In this document: piece by piece, positions 35,943 to 44,937 of the stretch | How the letters are laid out: the number at the start of each line of letters is the position of its first letter | Numbering within the stretch: position 1 is the stretch's first letter | Source: an uncultured Eubacterium sp. | GTDB lineage: Bacteria > Bacillota > Clostridia > Lachnospirales > Lachnospiraceae | Direction: 5' to 3' | Length of the DNA stretch: 64,000 nucleotides | NCBI GenBank assembly: GCA_910586225.1 | Contig: CAJUIL010000023.1 | Location: forward strand, 1-64,000 | Position numbers and translations under genes: made by a program | Notes under the pieces: generated by a model | What the model was told of the DNA's origin: nothing | Database searches by the model: none | Seen by the model: only the letters and a program-made list of their open reading frames with translations

Positions 35943-36786
35943 GTTATTGTGCGCGAATTTCGCCAGAATGAAAAAAACAAAGATCTTCTGGATCGGGGTG
36001 CTTGTTCCGATGATATTTGGTATCTGGTTTTTATTGGGAGCTTATATGCAGGCGCGCGGAAAATATGAGGCAGAGCTGCCGCGGATTTTTCCAGAAATAG
36101 TCTTTCAAAGTGTGGTATTCGGTGGGATTGTGTTTGCGGCATTTTGCGGCTTATTTACCGGAACCGAATACGAAGATGGGACGATCCGTAATAAGCTGAT
36201 GGTCGGGAGGTCGCGGGCAAGCATTTATATGACCAATTTTATCAGCAGCGTGGCTGCTGCCGTTGTGCAGACGTTTGTAGCAGTTGCGGCAGTCCTGGTT
36301 TTGGGGATGCTGCTTATCGGAAAGCCGGAGCTGGAGCTGGAGCGTTTTCTAAAGACGTGCGTGGTGCTGTTGTTTGTATGTGTTTCCTATGTATCTTTAT
36401 GGAACCTGTTTACGATGCTGATCAGCAAAAAATCCTATGCCGTGACGATAAATATCCTGTTGGCGTTTCTGCTGCTGTTCGCTGCTACCTATCTTGCCGC
36501 AAGGCTGTGTGAACCGGAGATGGTGCAGGGATATCAGTTTGTGGACGGTGTGATGGAAGTTGGGGCGATGGAGCCAAATCCGCATTATATCAAAGGGATG
36601 CAGCGGAGTGTTTATCAGTTTTTGCTTGATTTTTTACCGGGCGGGCAGACGTACCAGATTGCAAATTTTTCTATGCAGGATGCTTTGCTGCGGCAGCCGA
36701 TCAAATTTTGCGCATATTCCGCGTGTATAGCGGTTGTATCAAACGCTGTCGGGGTATTTTTGTTTTCAAGAAAGGATATTAAATAA
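35935..36786 (+). CDS. ABC-2 type permease of BcrA module
   Basis: This is the membrane subunit for the preceding ATPase. ATG 35935 overlaps the ATPase stop, and GGGAGGTGAG lies just upstream. The 283 residues contain about six transmembrane helices: 19-39 (WIGVLVPMIFGIWFLL), ~60-80, ~105-130, ~145-170 and 180-198, with a last one near 255-275. A large loop lies between the fifth and the last. This topology is typical of BcrB/LanE-like permeases. The kinase gene begins one base after its stop. Confidence 0.85.
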   Translation: MHRLLCANFARMKKTKIFWIGVLVPMIFGIWFLLGAYMQARGKYEAELPRIFPEIVFQSVVFGGIVFAAFCGLFTGTEYEDGTIRNKLMVGRSRASIYMTNFISSVAAAVVQTFVAVAAVLVLGMLLIGKPELELERFLKTCVVLLFVCVSYVSLWNLFTMLISKKSYAVTINILLAFLLLFAATYLAARLCEPEMVQGYQFVDGVMEVGAMEPNPHYIKGMQRSVYQFLLDFLPGGQTYQIANFSMQDALLRQPIKFCAYSACIAVVSNAVGVFLFSRKDIK

Positions 36787-36787
36787 T

Positions 36788-37669
36788 ATGTGGCTTCTGC
36801 TGTTCCTGCTTCTGTTTTTGGCTGTAGCTGTCTGTGGACTGCTGTTTAAAATACATTCTATCTATCATGCGGTGGGAGAACTACGGGTACAGCTTGCAGA
36901 GCGGATTCAGGCAGATACCAATACCGGGATCGACCTTACTTATCTCGATCGAAGGATCAACCATCTGGCTGCCGATCTGGACTGCCAGCTGCAGCTGCTC
37001 CGACAGAAGCAGCTGCAGTATACAAGAGGCGATCAGGAATTAAAAACGGCAGTCACGAATATCTCCCATGACCTTCGTACGCCGCTGACTGCGATATACG
37101 GTTATCTCAGGCTGCTGGAGGATGAAGAGCTGCCGCCGCGCGCCGCAGAGTATCTTGCTGTGATCCAAAACCGTGTGGATGGGCTAAAAGAGCTGGCGCA
37201 AGAGTTATTTCGCTATTCCGTTATTTTATCAGTGGATTGCTATGAAGAAAAAGAAGAATTGTCCGTCAACGCCGTACTGGAAGAAAGCCTTGCCGGATAT
37301 TACGCTGCGATTCTGAAAGCCGGCATCCAGCCGGAGATTCGTATTTGCGGGCAGACGGTAAAACGGACGCTGAACCGTCAGGCATTGGCCCGGATATTTT
37401 CAAATATGATCAGCAACGCGATAAAATACAGCGACGGGGATCTGCAGATCAGACTGGAAGCGGATGGCAGGCTTTGTTTTTCCAATCGGGCAAAGAATCT
37501 GGATAAAGTCAGCGTCGGGCATTTATTTGACCGTTTTTATACGGTGGAAAGCGGCCGCGGTTCTACCGGGCTGGGGCTTTCGATCGCACGGACGCTGATC
37601 GAGGAAATGAACGGAAAAATAGAGGCGGAATACCAGGAAGGGATTTTGTATTTGTATCTTTATTTATAA
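36788..37669 (+). CDS. Histidine kinase of BcrA-type module
   Basis: This 293-residue kinase has one N-terminal membrane helix (1-20) and no extracytoplasmic sensor. H-box NISHDLRTPLTA (H94), N-box FSNMISNAIKYS, and ATP lid GSTGLGLSIARTL are present. The G1 box is degenerate (LCFSNRAKN), as is common in BcrS/SpaK-related small kinases. The ATG is one base after the permease stop. It is the last gene of the module. The signal is unknown, probably perturbation by an antimicrobial peptide. Confidence 0.88.
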   Translation: MWLLLFLLLFLAVAVCGLLFKIHSIYHAVGELRVQLAERIQADTNTGIDLTYLDRRINHLAADLDCQLQLLRQKQLQYTRGDQELKTAVTNISHDLRTPLTAIYGYLRLLEDEELPPRAAEYLAVIQNRVDGLKELAQELFRYSVILSVDCYEEKEELSVNAVLEESLAGYYAAILKAGIQPEIRICGQTVKRTLNRQALARIFSNMISNAIKYSDGDLQIRLEADGRLCFSNRAKNLDKVSVGHLFDRFYTVESGRGSTGLGLSIARTLIEEMNGKIEAEYQEGILYLYLYL

Positions 37670-37684
37670 TCATCGAAAATGCTG

Positions 37685-37714
37685 TTGCGTTCCTTCGGAA
37701 AAGTGTGGTAGTAT
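37685..37714 (+). promoter_or_regulatory. Promoter of ABC exporter gene
   Basis: TTGCGT (37685-37690), 18 bp, TAGTAT (37709-37714), 36 bp before the ATG at 37750, with GGGAGGA (37735-37741) as ribosome site. Confidence 0.55.
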
Positions 37715-37749
37715 GTAGGATATTTAGGTTCTGAGGGAGGATTTGAAAA

Positions 37750-39513
37750 ATGAACGGAAACGGCACAGCAGCTACAGGAGCTTCAAAAGCCGGGGTGTTA
37801 AGACGGCTTGCAGCTTATTATAAACCATATCGGCGGGTATTCTGGACCGATATGTTTTTTGCGTTTGTTTCGGCGGCGGCAGCGCTTGCGATACCGCTTG
37901 TTGTGCGTTACATAACATCTGCGATTGTCGACATGGAAATGGCAGCGGCACAGAGCATGATCATAAGGCTGGGAGTTTTTATGGCTGCTTTGGTGCTGAT
38001 CCAATGGTACAGCAATTATTATATTTCGTATTATGGTCATGTGATGGGGGCAAAGATTGAGTATGATATGCGCGCGGAAATTTTTGACCACTACCAGAGA
38101 ATGTCTTTTTCTTTTTATGACGAGCAGAAAACCGGACAGCTGATGTCGCGTGTAACAAGCGATCTGTTTGAGATCACGGAGCTTTTGCATCACGGTCCGG
38201 AAAATATTGCGATTTCTTTTATCAAGATCGCGGGTGCGTTTGCGATACTGATGTCTGTCAATCCGTATCTTGCAGTTGCCGCGTTTGCACTCGTTCCGGT
38301 GATGCTTGTTTTTGCGTGGTTCTGCAATAAGCGTATGAAACGTGCGTTCAAAAAGAACCGGGAAAAGATCGCGGAGATCAACGGCCAGATCGAGGATAAT
38401 CTTTCTGGTATCCGGGTAGTAAAATCTTTTGCAAATGAAGAGATGGAAAACGCGAAATTTCAGACAGGGAACGATGGGTTTTTATCTGCAAAGAAAAACA
38501 GCTATTTTTATATGGGGCAGTACCATTCGGGACTGACGGCGTTTACAACGCTGATCCAGGTCATTGTTATCGTGTTTGGCGGGATACTCGTGACAAAGGG
38601 CATTGTGAGCGTAACGGATCTGGTGACGTTTTTGCTTTATATCAATGTGTTTACTGACCCGGTAAAAACACTGATCGATTTTACTGAGCAGTTTCAAAAC
38701 GGTTATTCTGGCTATGAGCGGTTTATCCAGATGTTGGATACCGCGCCGGATATTGTAGACGCGCCGGATGCACGCAAACTGGAGCGTGTAAAGGGCGATA
38801 TTTGCTTTCGGGATGTTTCGTTTTGCTATGCGAACGAAAAAGATGCGGTACTGAAAAATATCGACTTAGAAGTTCCTGCTGGACAGTATGTGGCGCTGGT
38901 AGGCCCCTCCGGAATCGGCAAAAGCACGCTGTGCAGCCTGATTCCAAGGTTTTATGAGGTGTCTGGCGGACAGATCACAGTAGACGGAAAGGATATCCGC
39001 AGCCTGCAGCTGAAAAGCCTGCGGGACAATATCGGCGTGGTGCAGCAGGATGTGTATTTATTTGCCGGGTCTGTTTACGACAATATTGCATACGGCAGGC
39101 CGGGCGCAAGCCGGGAGGAAGTAGTAGAGGCCGCGAAGAACGCCAATGCGCATACGTTTATTATGGAGCTTCCGCATGGCTATGATACGGATATCGGACA
39201 GCGTGGCATCAAGCTGTCCGGCGGGCAGAAGCAGCGCTTGTCGATTGCGCGGGTGTTTTTGAAAAATCCGCCGGTCCTTATTTTTGACGAAGCGACTTCG
39301 GCGCTGGATAATGAGAGTGAAAAGGTCGTTCAGGAATCGTTGGAAAAGCTGGCGGCAAACCGCACGACGTTTGTGATCGCGCACAGGCTGTCCACGATAA
39401 GGAACGCAGAAAAAATACTGGTACTGACGGAGCAGGGGATCAAAGAGCAGGGTACGCACGATGAATTATTGCGCAAAAACGGAATTTATGCAGGACTGTA
39501 CCAGATGCGATAA
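37750..39513 (+). CDS. ABC exporter (fused membrane and ATPase domains)
   Basis: This 587-residue half-transporter of the MsbA/LmrA-like type works as a homodimer or with a partner. Six helices occupy about residues 25-310. Coupling segments include FDHYQRMSFSFYDEQKTGQL. The nucleotide-binding domain covers about 345-587 with Walker A GPSGIGKST, signature LSGGQKQRLS, Walker B VLIFDEATSALD and H-loop IAHRLST. Substrates of this family range from lipids to drugs and peptides, and none is indicated. It has its own promoter and lies just after the BcrA-type module, so a role in envelope stress is possible but only by position. Confidence 0.92.
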   Translation: MNGNGTAATGASKAGVLRRLAAYYKPYRRVFWTDMFFAFVSAAAALAIPLVVRYITSAIVDMEMAAAQSMIIRLGVFMAALVLIQWYSNYYISYYGHVMGAKIEYDMRAEIFDHYQRMSFSFYDEQKTGQLMSRVTSDLFEITELLHHGPENIAISFIKIAGAFAILMSVNPYLAVAAFALVPVMLVFAWFCNKRMKRAFKKNREKIAEINGQIEDNLSGIRVVKSFANEEMENAKFQTGNDGFLSAKKNSYFYMGQYHSGLTAFTTLIQVIVIVFGGILVTKGIVSVTDLVTFLLYINVFTDPVKTLIDFTEQFQNGYSGYERFIQMLDTAPDIVDAPDARKLERVKGDICFRDVSFCYANEKDAVLKNIDLEVPAGQYVALVGPSGIGKSTLCSLIPRFYEVSGGQITVDGKDIRSLQLKSLRDNIGVVQQDVYLFAGSVYDNIAYGRPGASREEVVEAAKNANAHTFIMELPHGYDTDIGQRGIKLSGGQKQRLSIARVFLKNPPVLIFDEATSALDNESEKVVQESLEKLAANRTTFVIAHRLSTIRNAEKILVLTEQGIKEQGTHDELLRKNGIYAGLYQMR

Positions 39514-39625
39514 GGAGATAAGGATAACAAGAAATGCGATATCGGCCTTCGGACGTGGGCAGATTAAAGCTGGGATGTGAGGCTGCCGGGGCAGGTGCAG
39601 CCCAGCTCCAGCTTGGCGGTGGCTT

Positions 39626-39937
39626 CTAAAGCTCCAGGATCGTCCATCTGCAGTTTTCTTTTGTATAGATCAGCTTGACAATGCCGGACCTGCCGCGCAG
39701 CCGGATTCTGCAAAGATGTTCTACCGTTTGGATACCGCAATAGTTCTTTTCTTCGGTTGTCAGCAGCTCGATATCCCGAATCGTGTATAAAAATCCTTCT
39801 TCATCCATGACCTTGATAATTTTGGGGATGCTTTTACCGCCGCTCGTAAACCAGCATTCACAGGCGATCTCCCGCTGGATTCCATGCAGGACGCCATGTT
39901 CTGTTTGTTCGATGATACTGCCCAGTTGAAATCCCAT
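39626..39937 (-). CDS. Hypothetical protein downstream of dinB
   Basis: This 103-residue soluble protein is rich in beta-strand-like segments (GKSIPKIIKVMDEEG, LCRIRLRGRSGIVKLIY) with three Cys but no clear metal motif. No family is recognised. The start is ATG 39937, with AAGGAG four to five bases upstream. It lies 45 bp after the dinB stop on the same strand, behind the GTAACAGTTCAG hairpin (39956-39984), and is probably co-transcribed with dinB. Confidence 0.65.
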   Translation of the reverse strand: MGFQLGSIIEQTEHGVLHGIQREIACECWFTSGGKSIPKIIKVMDEEGFLYTIRDIELLTTEEKNYCGIQTVEHLCRIRLRGRSGIVKLIYTKENCRWTILEL

Positions 39938-39955
39938 ATCGCTCCTTCCAGATGC

Positions 39956-39984
39956 AACAGTTCAGATACTTTCACTGAACTGTT
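39956..39984. repeat. GTAACAGTTCAG palindromic repeat, copy at dinB end
   Basis: AACAGTTCA (39956-39964) and TGAACTGTT (39976-39984) form a 9-bp stem with an 11-nt loop, touching the dinB stop codon. The same arms recur at 53620-53648 and, as a half copy, at 28053-28074. The loop sequence differs from the others. There is no clear U-tract. Confidence 0.65.
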
Positions 39985-41254
39985 ACGAATTGAGATCTAT
40001 TTTGCTGTAATCTACGGTTCGCTTTTCTCTTGAAATACCGCCGTTCATATGGTCAATCTGCTCTTGCTTTAAAAATGACGCGCGCATAATGGAATCTGAC
40101 CCAAATTTTTCACGGATGCGGTCAACTGCATGATCGAGCTTTTCCAGCTTTTCATAGTCCGTATGGTCAAACAGCGACAGCTGGCGGTTGGCGCCGCCTT
40201 TTGAGACGTGTCCGGTATGCACGCCCAGATGCCGGATCGGAGTCCCGTCCCAAAGCTCGTCAAACAGTCGGCATACGGCGGTATGGATTTCTTTTGTAAT
40301 ATTTGTCGGAGCCGGCAGAACGCTTTGATGCGATTCGAAGCTCAGGTCATGGAAGCGGATGCTTACAGATACGGTTTCGATTCGTACATGGTCCTTGCGC
40401 AGACGTCTGCCGATCGTTTCACACAGTGACAGGAGCACCATTTTTGCGGTCGGTGCGTCAGTAACATCAAAAGCGATCGTCGTGGAGTTGCCGTAGCACT
40501 TATTATCCGGCGGTTCCGGCTCCACCAAAGAAACATCCCGTCCGTTCGCAAAATCCCAGATGACCTCGCCGTGTTTTTTTAAGATGGCTCTTAATGCGTT
40601 TACGTCGGTAGCAGCCAGGTCGCCGATCGTACGGATACCGATCGAATGCAGCTTTTGCTCGGACGCGTGTCCGACGAAAAACAGGTCGCGTACAGGCAGG
40701 GGCCACATTTTTTGCGGGATATCCTCGGTAAACAGCGTATGCACACGGTTTGGCTTCTCAAAATCACTCGCCATCTTTGCCAGCAGCTTTTTGTCAGAGA
40801 TGCCGACATTGACGGTAAAGCCGAGCGTATGGCAGATCTCGTCTTTGATAGCGGTAGCCGCAACGATCGGAGCGCCGAACAGCAGTTGTGTCCCAGTCAT
40901 ATCCATAAAGGCTTCGTCAATGCTATACTGCTCTACCTTATCGGTATATTGTTTTAGTATTTTGATAAAGGCCTTGGAGTTTTTCTCATACAGCTCATAA
41001 TTCGGCGGTACGAGCTTAAGCTGCGGACATTTCCGCAGCGCGTCTACGATCGGCTCTCCGGTTTGGACCTTATATTTTTTAGCAGGTACAGATTTGGCCA
41101 ATATAATACCGCGGCGCTTAGAAATATCGCCGCCGACTGCGGAAGGGATCGTACGCAGATCCAGGGAAGCGCCGAGATGCCGGATGCGGTAAGCGGCTTC
41201 CCAGGACAAAAATGCGCTGTTAACATCGATATGGAAAATGACGGGTCTTTGCAT
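39983..41254 (-). CDS. dinB: Y-family DNA polymerase (DinB/UmuC type)
   Basis: This error-prone translesion polymerase is 423 residues. Catalytic carboxylates are D10 in FHIDVNSAF and D113/E114 in YSIDEAF. The palm/finger region ILAKSVPAKKYKVQTGEP and little-finger domain (about 245-380) are recognisable. It is longer than typical Pol IV (about 350), with a tail ending SLFDHTDYEKLEKLDHAVDRIREKFG, as in the DinB/UmuC-like lineage common in clostridia. CAGGAGA precedes the ATG. TATAAT on the minus strand (about 41302-41297) may be its -10. No convincing SOS box was found. Confidence 0.9.
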   Translation of the reverse strand: MQRPVIFHIDVNSAFLSWEAAYRIRHLGASLDLRTIPSAVGGDISKRRGIILAKSVPAKKYKVQTGEPIVDALRKCPQLKLVPPNYELYEKNSKAFIKILKQYTDKVEQYSIDEAFMDMTGTQLLFGAPIVAATAIKDEICHTLGFTVNVGISDKKLLAKMASDFEKPNRVHTLFTEDIPQKMWPLPVRDLFFVGHASEQKLHSIGIRTIGDLAATDVNALRAILKKHGEVIWDFANGRDVSLVEPEPPDNKCYGNSTTIAFDVTDAPTAKMVLLSLCETIGRRLRKDHVRIETVSVSIRFHDLSFESHQSVLPAPTNITKEIHTAVCRLFDELWDGTPIRHLGVHTGHVSKGGANRQLSLFDHTDYEKLEKLDHAVDRIREKFGSDSIMRASFLKQEQIDHMNGGISREKRTVDYSKIDLNS

Positions 41255-41427
41255 AGCTGTATCTCCTGTTCTGGATAGAATGTCCGGATGGTATTGGTAT
41301 TATACAAAAACCATAACATAAAGCGGATGAAAATGTTATCTTTTTTTGAAAATAAACGTAATTGTGAATGTGTCTGAACGATTATAAATAAACAATTATA
41401 GTATTATGTCTGCTGGAAAGATTACAA

Positions 41428-41456
41428 TAGACTTTGCGTTATGGATGTGGTATACT
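41428..41456 (+). promoter_or_regulatory. Promoter before small gene and chemoreceptor
   Basis: TAGACT (41428-41433), 17 bp, TATACT (41451-41456). The 63-residue gene starts 42 bp downstream, and the chemoreceptor gene follows in the same direction. The rest of the 41255-41498 gap is AT-rich without coding signal. Confidence 0.6.
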
Positions 41457-41498
41457 AAAGCCAGTTAAAATAAGTTTCCGCTCATGGGAGGTGTTCGA

Positions 41499-41690
41499 AT
41501 GCCATCTGGGATTGAAGTAACAAAGCAAGCATTGGATGATTTTAGAAAGATCCAGGAATATATGTTATTGGCAAAAAAAGAAAATGCATCTGAGACATAT
41601 GCGAAGCTAAAGGATGAATACCTGACGATAAAAGCATTGTTAAATGTATCGGGAGTGAATCTTTCAGAGCTTGATAAGATTAAAGAGTGA
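41499..41690 (+). CDS. Small conserved-looking helical protein, 63 aa
   Basis: ATG 41499 is chosen because GGGAGGTG lies five bases upstream; the in-frame ATG at 41484 overlaps that site. The product is soluble and helical, reading PSGIEVTKQALDDFRKIQEYML followed by SETYAKLKDEYLTIKALLNVSGVNLSELDKIKE with heptad character. No domain is recognised. It is 36 bp before a chemoreceptor gene and shares its promoter, so a link to chemotaxis or motility is possible but unproven. Confidence 0.65.
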   Translation: MPSGIEVTKQALDDFRKIQEYMLLAKKENASETYAKLKDEYLTIKALLNVSGVNLSELDKIKE

Positions 41691-41726
41691 AAAATTAGCT
41701 TACGTTTAAGAAGGGAATGGTTAATC

Positions 41727-43232
41727 ATGGAGCCAAATGAAACAAAATACCGCTATGCAAAAAAAGATGAGCAGTTAAGACGAGCCAACCGGTTTGCGCA
41801 GATCGGATATATGGTGTTTTACGCGATCGCGATGGTGACGCTGTGGATCGCCTTTGCGATGGGGAAGCAGACGATGCAGACTTGTCTGGCTATTACGGCG
41901 GTTGTTGCTTTAAGTGTGGTATTGACCTTTGTGACGTATATGAAAAATAATACAGCTATGCTGACACGGTATGTGGCGTTTACGGGCCTGATCATCGTGT
42001 CATTTTTGACGGGAACAGCGTTTGACAATTATTATATCCGGTTTATGTCATGTATCCCTCTTGTCGCGTGCGTGTTGTTTTTTGATGTGAAATTTTCCGT
42101 TATTGCGGGCTGTGCTATGACGGTGATCAATTTTGTAATTAATTATATTAATATTGCGGTGCAGCAGTTGTACACGCCGGATCAGGCGAGGGATCAGATA
42201 TTCGCTTCAGTAGCAGTCGGCCTGTTAATGCTGATCATCTGCTTTACGACGAGAGTTGCTCGTATTTATAACCATGATACCTGCTTTAGCCTGATGCATG
42301 AGCAGGAAAAGCAGAAAGAGGTAATGGATCATGTGCTGTCCGTAGCGGAGCAGGTTCGTAAAGGCACCCAGGGCGCGATGGCGATCGTAGATGAACTGAA
42401 TACATCCGCAGGGATCGTAAACGGTTCGGTGCGGGATATTTCGAACAGTACGCAGAGTACGGCTGAGAGTATCCAGACACAGACGGAGCTGACGCAGAAC
42501 ATACAGTCCTCGATTAACCAGACGCTTACATATGCGGAGCAGATGGTTCAGGTGGCAAAGCATACGGAGCAGCTGAATATGGACGGCCTGCGGATCATGG
42601 ATACGCTCAAAAAGCAGTCTGCGGTGATTAGTGAGACAAATGCTGGTGTGGTTACTTCTATGAAGGAGCTGCAGGAGCGGACGGAGGCTGTTAAGATGAT
42701 CGCGGATACGATCTTTAATATTTCCAGCCAGACGAACCTGCTGGCATTAAACGCTTCGATAGAAAGCGCGCGGGCAGGGGATGCGGGGCGCGGATTTGCT
42801 GTTGTGGCGGATGAAATACGCCAGCTGGCGGAAAAGACAAGGAAAGAAACGGAAACGATAGCAGGAATTTTAAATGAGCTTTCCGACCATGCGCAAAGCG
42901 CGGCTGCGGCGGTTCACCAATCGATTGAGGCGGCAGGTGTGCAGGATGAAATGATCGGGCAGGTATTCCAAAGCTTTGACCAGATGAATGAAAATTCCGG
43001 AAAGCTGCTGTCCAGTATCGGGAATATCGATGGGATGTTAAATCAGCTGTCAGAATCGAATAACCGGATCGTAGATGATATTACGCATCTGTCCGCAAAT
43101 TCGCAGGAGGTAACGGCATCCTCGATGCAGGCGTCTGAGCTGAGTGTACAAAACCTGCAAAATGCAGAGACAACGAAGGATATGCTTAATCAGGTGTTGG
43201 ATGTATCGCATGAGTTGGATCAGTATACATAA
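41727..43232 (+). CDS. Methyl-accepting chemotaxis protein
   Basis: This 501-residue chemoreceptor has about six closely spaced helices in residues 25-185 and essentially no periplasmic ligand domain. The cytoplasmic signalling domain follows directly, without a recognisable HAMP domain. The hairpin tip is FNISSQTNLLALNASIESAR, then AGDAGRGFAVVADEIRQLAEKTR. It should talk to CheA/CheW, which are not in the window. A multi-helix membrane sensor suggests it reads membrane state, small hydrophobic molecules or energy status rather than a soluble attractant. AAGGGAATGG precedes the ATG. Confidence 0.9.
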   Translation: MEPNETKYRYAKKDEQLRRANRFAQIGYMVFYAIAMVTLWIAFAMGKQTMQTCLAITAVVALSVVLTFVTYMKNNTAMLTRYVAFTGLIIVSFLTGTAFDNYYIRFMSCIPLVACVLFFDVKFSVIAGCAMTVINFVINYINIAVQQLYTPDQARDQIFASVAVGLLMLIICFTTRVARIYNHDTCFSLMHEQEKQKEVMDHVLSVAEQVRKGTQGAMAIVDELNTSAGIVNGSVRDISNSTQSTAESIQTQTELTQNIQSSINQTLTYAEQMVQVAKHTEQLNMDGLRIMDTLKKQSAVISETNAGVVTSMKELQERTEAVKMIADTIFNISSQTNLLALNASIESARAGDAGRGFAVVADEIRQLAEKTRKETETIAGILNELSDHAQSAAAAVHQSIEAAGVQDEMIGQVFQSFDQMNENSGKLLSSIGNIDGMLNQLSESNNRIVDDITHLSANSQEVTASSMQASELSVQNLQNAETTKDMLNQVLDVSHELDQYT

Positions 43233-43256
43233 AATATAAGGATGTGTGATCTAGAC

Positions 43257-43304
43257 AAAGCTGCTGCAGAACAGACGGTCAGTCGTTCTGCAGCAGCTTT
43301 ATTT
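43257..43304 (+). terminator. Strong intrinsic terminator of chemoreceptor gene
   Basis: A 16-bp perfect stem (43257-43272 with 43285-43300, AAAGCTGCTGCAGAAC arms) and 12-nt loop lie 24 bp after the chemoreceptor stop. A/T tails allow action on the converging ddh transcript as well. Confidence 0.85.
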
Positions 43305-43320
43305 TGGCATGAAATACGGG

Positions 43321-44310
43321 CTACAACATTTGTCTGCGCAGCTCTTCGTTGCTCTGCCTGCACAGGTATGCCGGAGCTACGTCGAAAACCGTTTTGCAGC
43401 CGCACATACCCTCTTGATTCATACGGTAAGCGGCTCTTGCATAAGCGGCAAGCACGCTTGCGGTAAATTCCGGATTGGAATCCAGCTTCAGGCTGTATTC
43501 GATAATGTGTCCGTGCTCGCCGTTCCAGCCGGTTTTTCCGCTGCGGATCACAAAACCGCCGTGTGGAATGCCGCTGTGGTGTTTGTCCAGCTCTTCTTGG
43601 GAGATAAAGTGTACCGTTGTATCATAGTCAGCGAAATAGTTTGGCATTTCTTTGATCTCTTTTTCGATCCTGCTTTGATCCGCACCCTCGCTGGCGACAA
43701 CATAGCATTCTCTCGTATGCTTTTCACGCGTTGATAATTCCGGTGTACTGCCGTTTCGGACAGCTTCCAGCGAAGCCGGAACCGGTATGGTGTATTGTCT
43801 TGCGTCAATAACGCCGTCAACTCTGCGAATGGCATCCGAATGTCCCTGGCTGACGCCCTTGCCCCAAAACGTATAGTCTTTACCGTCTGGCAGGATGGCG
43901 TTTGCATAGACGCGGTTTAAAGAAAACATACCTGGATCCCAGCCGACGGAGATCATGCCGATCTTGCCGGATTCCTTGGCCGCCTTGTCCACGTTTTCAA
44001 AATGCTGCGGGATGCTTGCGTGCGTATCAAAGCTGTCAACTACATTAAAATATTTTGCATATTCCGGAGTCTGTACTGGAAGGTCGGTTGCGCTTCCGCC
44101 GCAGATGATCAGCACATCGATTTCCTGTGTGTGCTGTAAAATATCCTGAATGGAATATACAGGCGTATTTTTTGTCAAGATCTGCACACTCTCAGGGCTT
44201 CTGCGGGTAAAGACAGCTGTCAGCTCCATATCGTCGTTTTGTCTTACGGCACATTCTACGCCACGGCCGAGATTGCCATAGCCTAAAATACCAATTCGTA
44301 TCATAATCAT
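43321..44310 (-). CDS. ddh: meso-Diaminopimelate dehydrogenase
   Basis: This NADPH-dependent enzyme makes meso-diaminopimelate from tetrahydrodipicolinate in one step, supplying lysine and peptidoglycan cross-link precursor. The 329 residues start with a Rossmann fold (RIGILGYGNLGRGVE). The substrate domain contains SVGWDPGMFSLNR, WGKGVSQGHSDAIRR and the terminal NPEFTASVLAAYARAAYR, all typical of Ddh. GAAAGGA sits five bases before ATG 44310. It is monocistronic and convergent with the chemoreceptor gene. Its presence implies a DAP-type wall. Confidence 0.93.
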   Translation of the reverse strand: MIMIRIGILGYGNLGRGVECAVRQNDDMELTAVFTRRSPESVQILTKNTPVYSIQDILQHTQEIDVLIICGGSATDLPVQTPEYAKYFNVVDSFDTHASIPQHFENVDKAAKESGKIGMISVGWDPGMFSLNRVYANAILPDGKDYTFWGKGVSQGHSDAIRRVDGVIDARQYTIPVPASLEAVRNGSTPELSTREKHTRECYVVASEGADQSRIEKEIKEMPNYFADYDTTVHFISQEELDKHHSGIPHGGFVIRSGKTGWNGEHGHIIEYSLKLDSNPEFTASVLAAYARAAYRMNQEGMCGCKTVFDVAPAYLCRQSNEELRRQML

Positions 44311-44417
44311 ACAGTCCTTTCCTGAGTGACAGCGGCAGTTTAGATGCCTGCGCTGTCTGTATTAATTACTGAATGGTTATTATTTTAACGAATTTACCGG
44401 AGCTGGTCAATAGCTTT

Positions 44418-44870
44418 TTATTTCAGGCTAATATAAATATGGATTTCTGCGTTTTGCATATCGTCATTTTGATATTCTTCAAAATCACATTGAAACGACC
44501 TTGGCAGGTCCAGCTTCCAGATTTCCTGCCAAGCTTCGGCGACGGCTTTGTACATATCTCCGACCGCGACGAATTTCGCATATTTGCCAGCTGGAATTTT
44601 GCAGATGTCGCAGCCGCCTTCTGCCGGGGTGCTGGATACTTCACAGGCAGCCATTACTGTATAATCCGATTTGCCGGCATTTTCATAGTCGGTATAAATG
44701 CCGAGCGCTTTTTCATTTACCTTATCTGGGATGGAGGTATATACGCCTTCGTTGAAAAAGCGTGTCCATAATCCGTCGATCACAGTGCTCATATCCGGGG
44801 CTTGGTTATTGGTCCTGGCGGATATGCCGACAGCAATTTTTTCAGGCAGAGTGACAATTTCATAGTTCAT
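44418..44870 (-). CDS. GyrI-like effector-binding domain protein
   Basis: This 150-residue stand-alone GyrI/AraC-type effector-binding protein (SHS2-like fold) starts at MNYEIVTLPEKIAVGI. ATG 44870 is chosen because sequence upstream lacks family similarity. The middle (PDKVNEKALGIYTDYE, YTVMAACEVS) and the end (PAGKYAKFVAVGDM...W, DFEEYQ...IHIYISLK) fit the family, which binds small hydrophobic or cationic ligands and can sequester drugs. It lies 67 bp downstream of the WYL regulator on the same strand and is probably in the same operon. Confidence 0.8.
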   Translation of the reverse strand: MNYEIVTLPEKIAVGISARTNNQAPDMSTVIDGLWTRFFNEGVYTSIPDKVNEKALGIYTDYENAGKSDYTVMAACEVSSTPAEGGCDICKIPAGKYAKFVAVGDMYKAVAEAWQEIWKLDLPRSFQCDFEEYQNDDMQNAEIHIYISLK

Positions 44871-44937
44871 AGGTAATACCATCCTTTCATTTGATGGCTG
44901 TAGCATAGCAGATAGAACGTGACATCTGTGTGTCATG

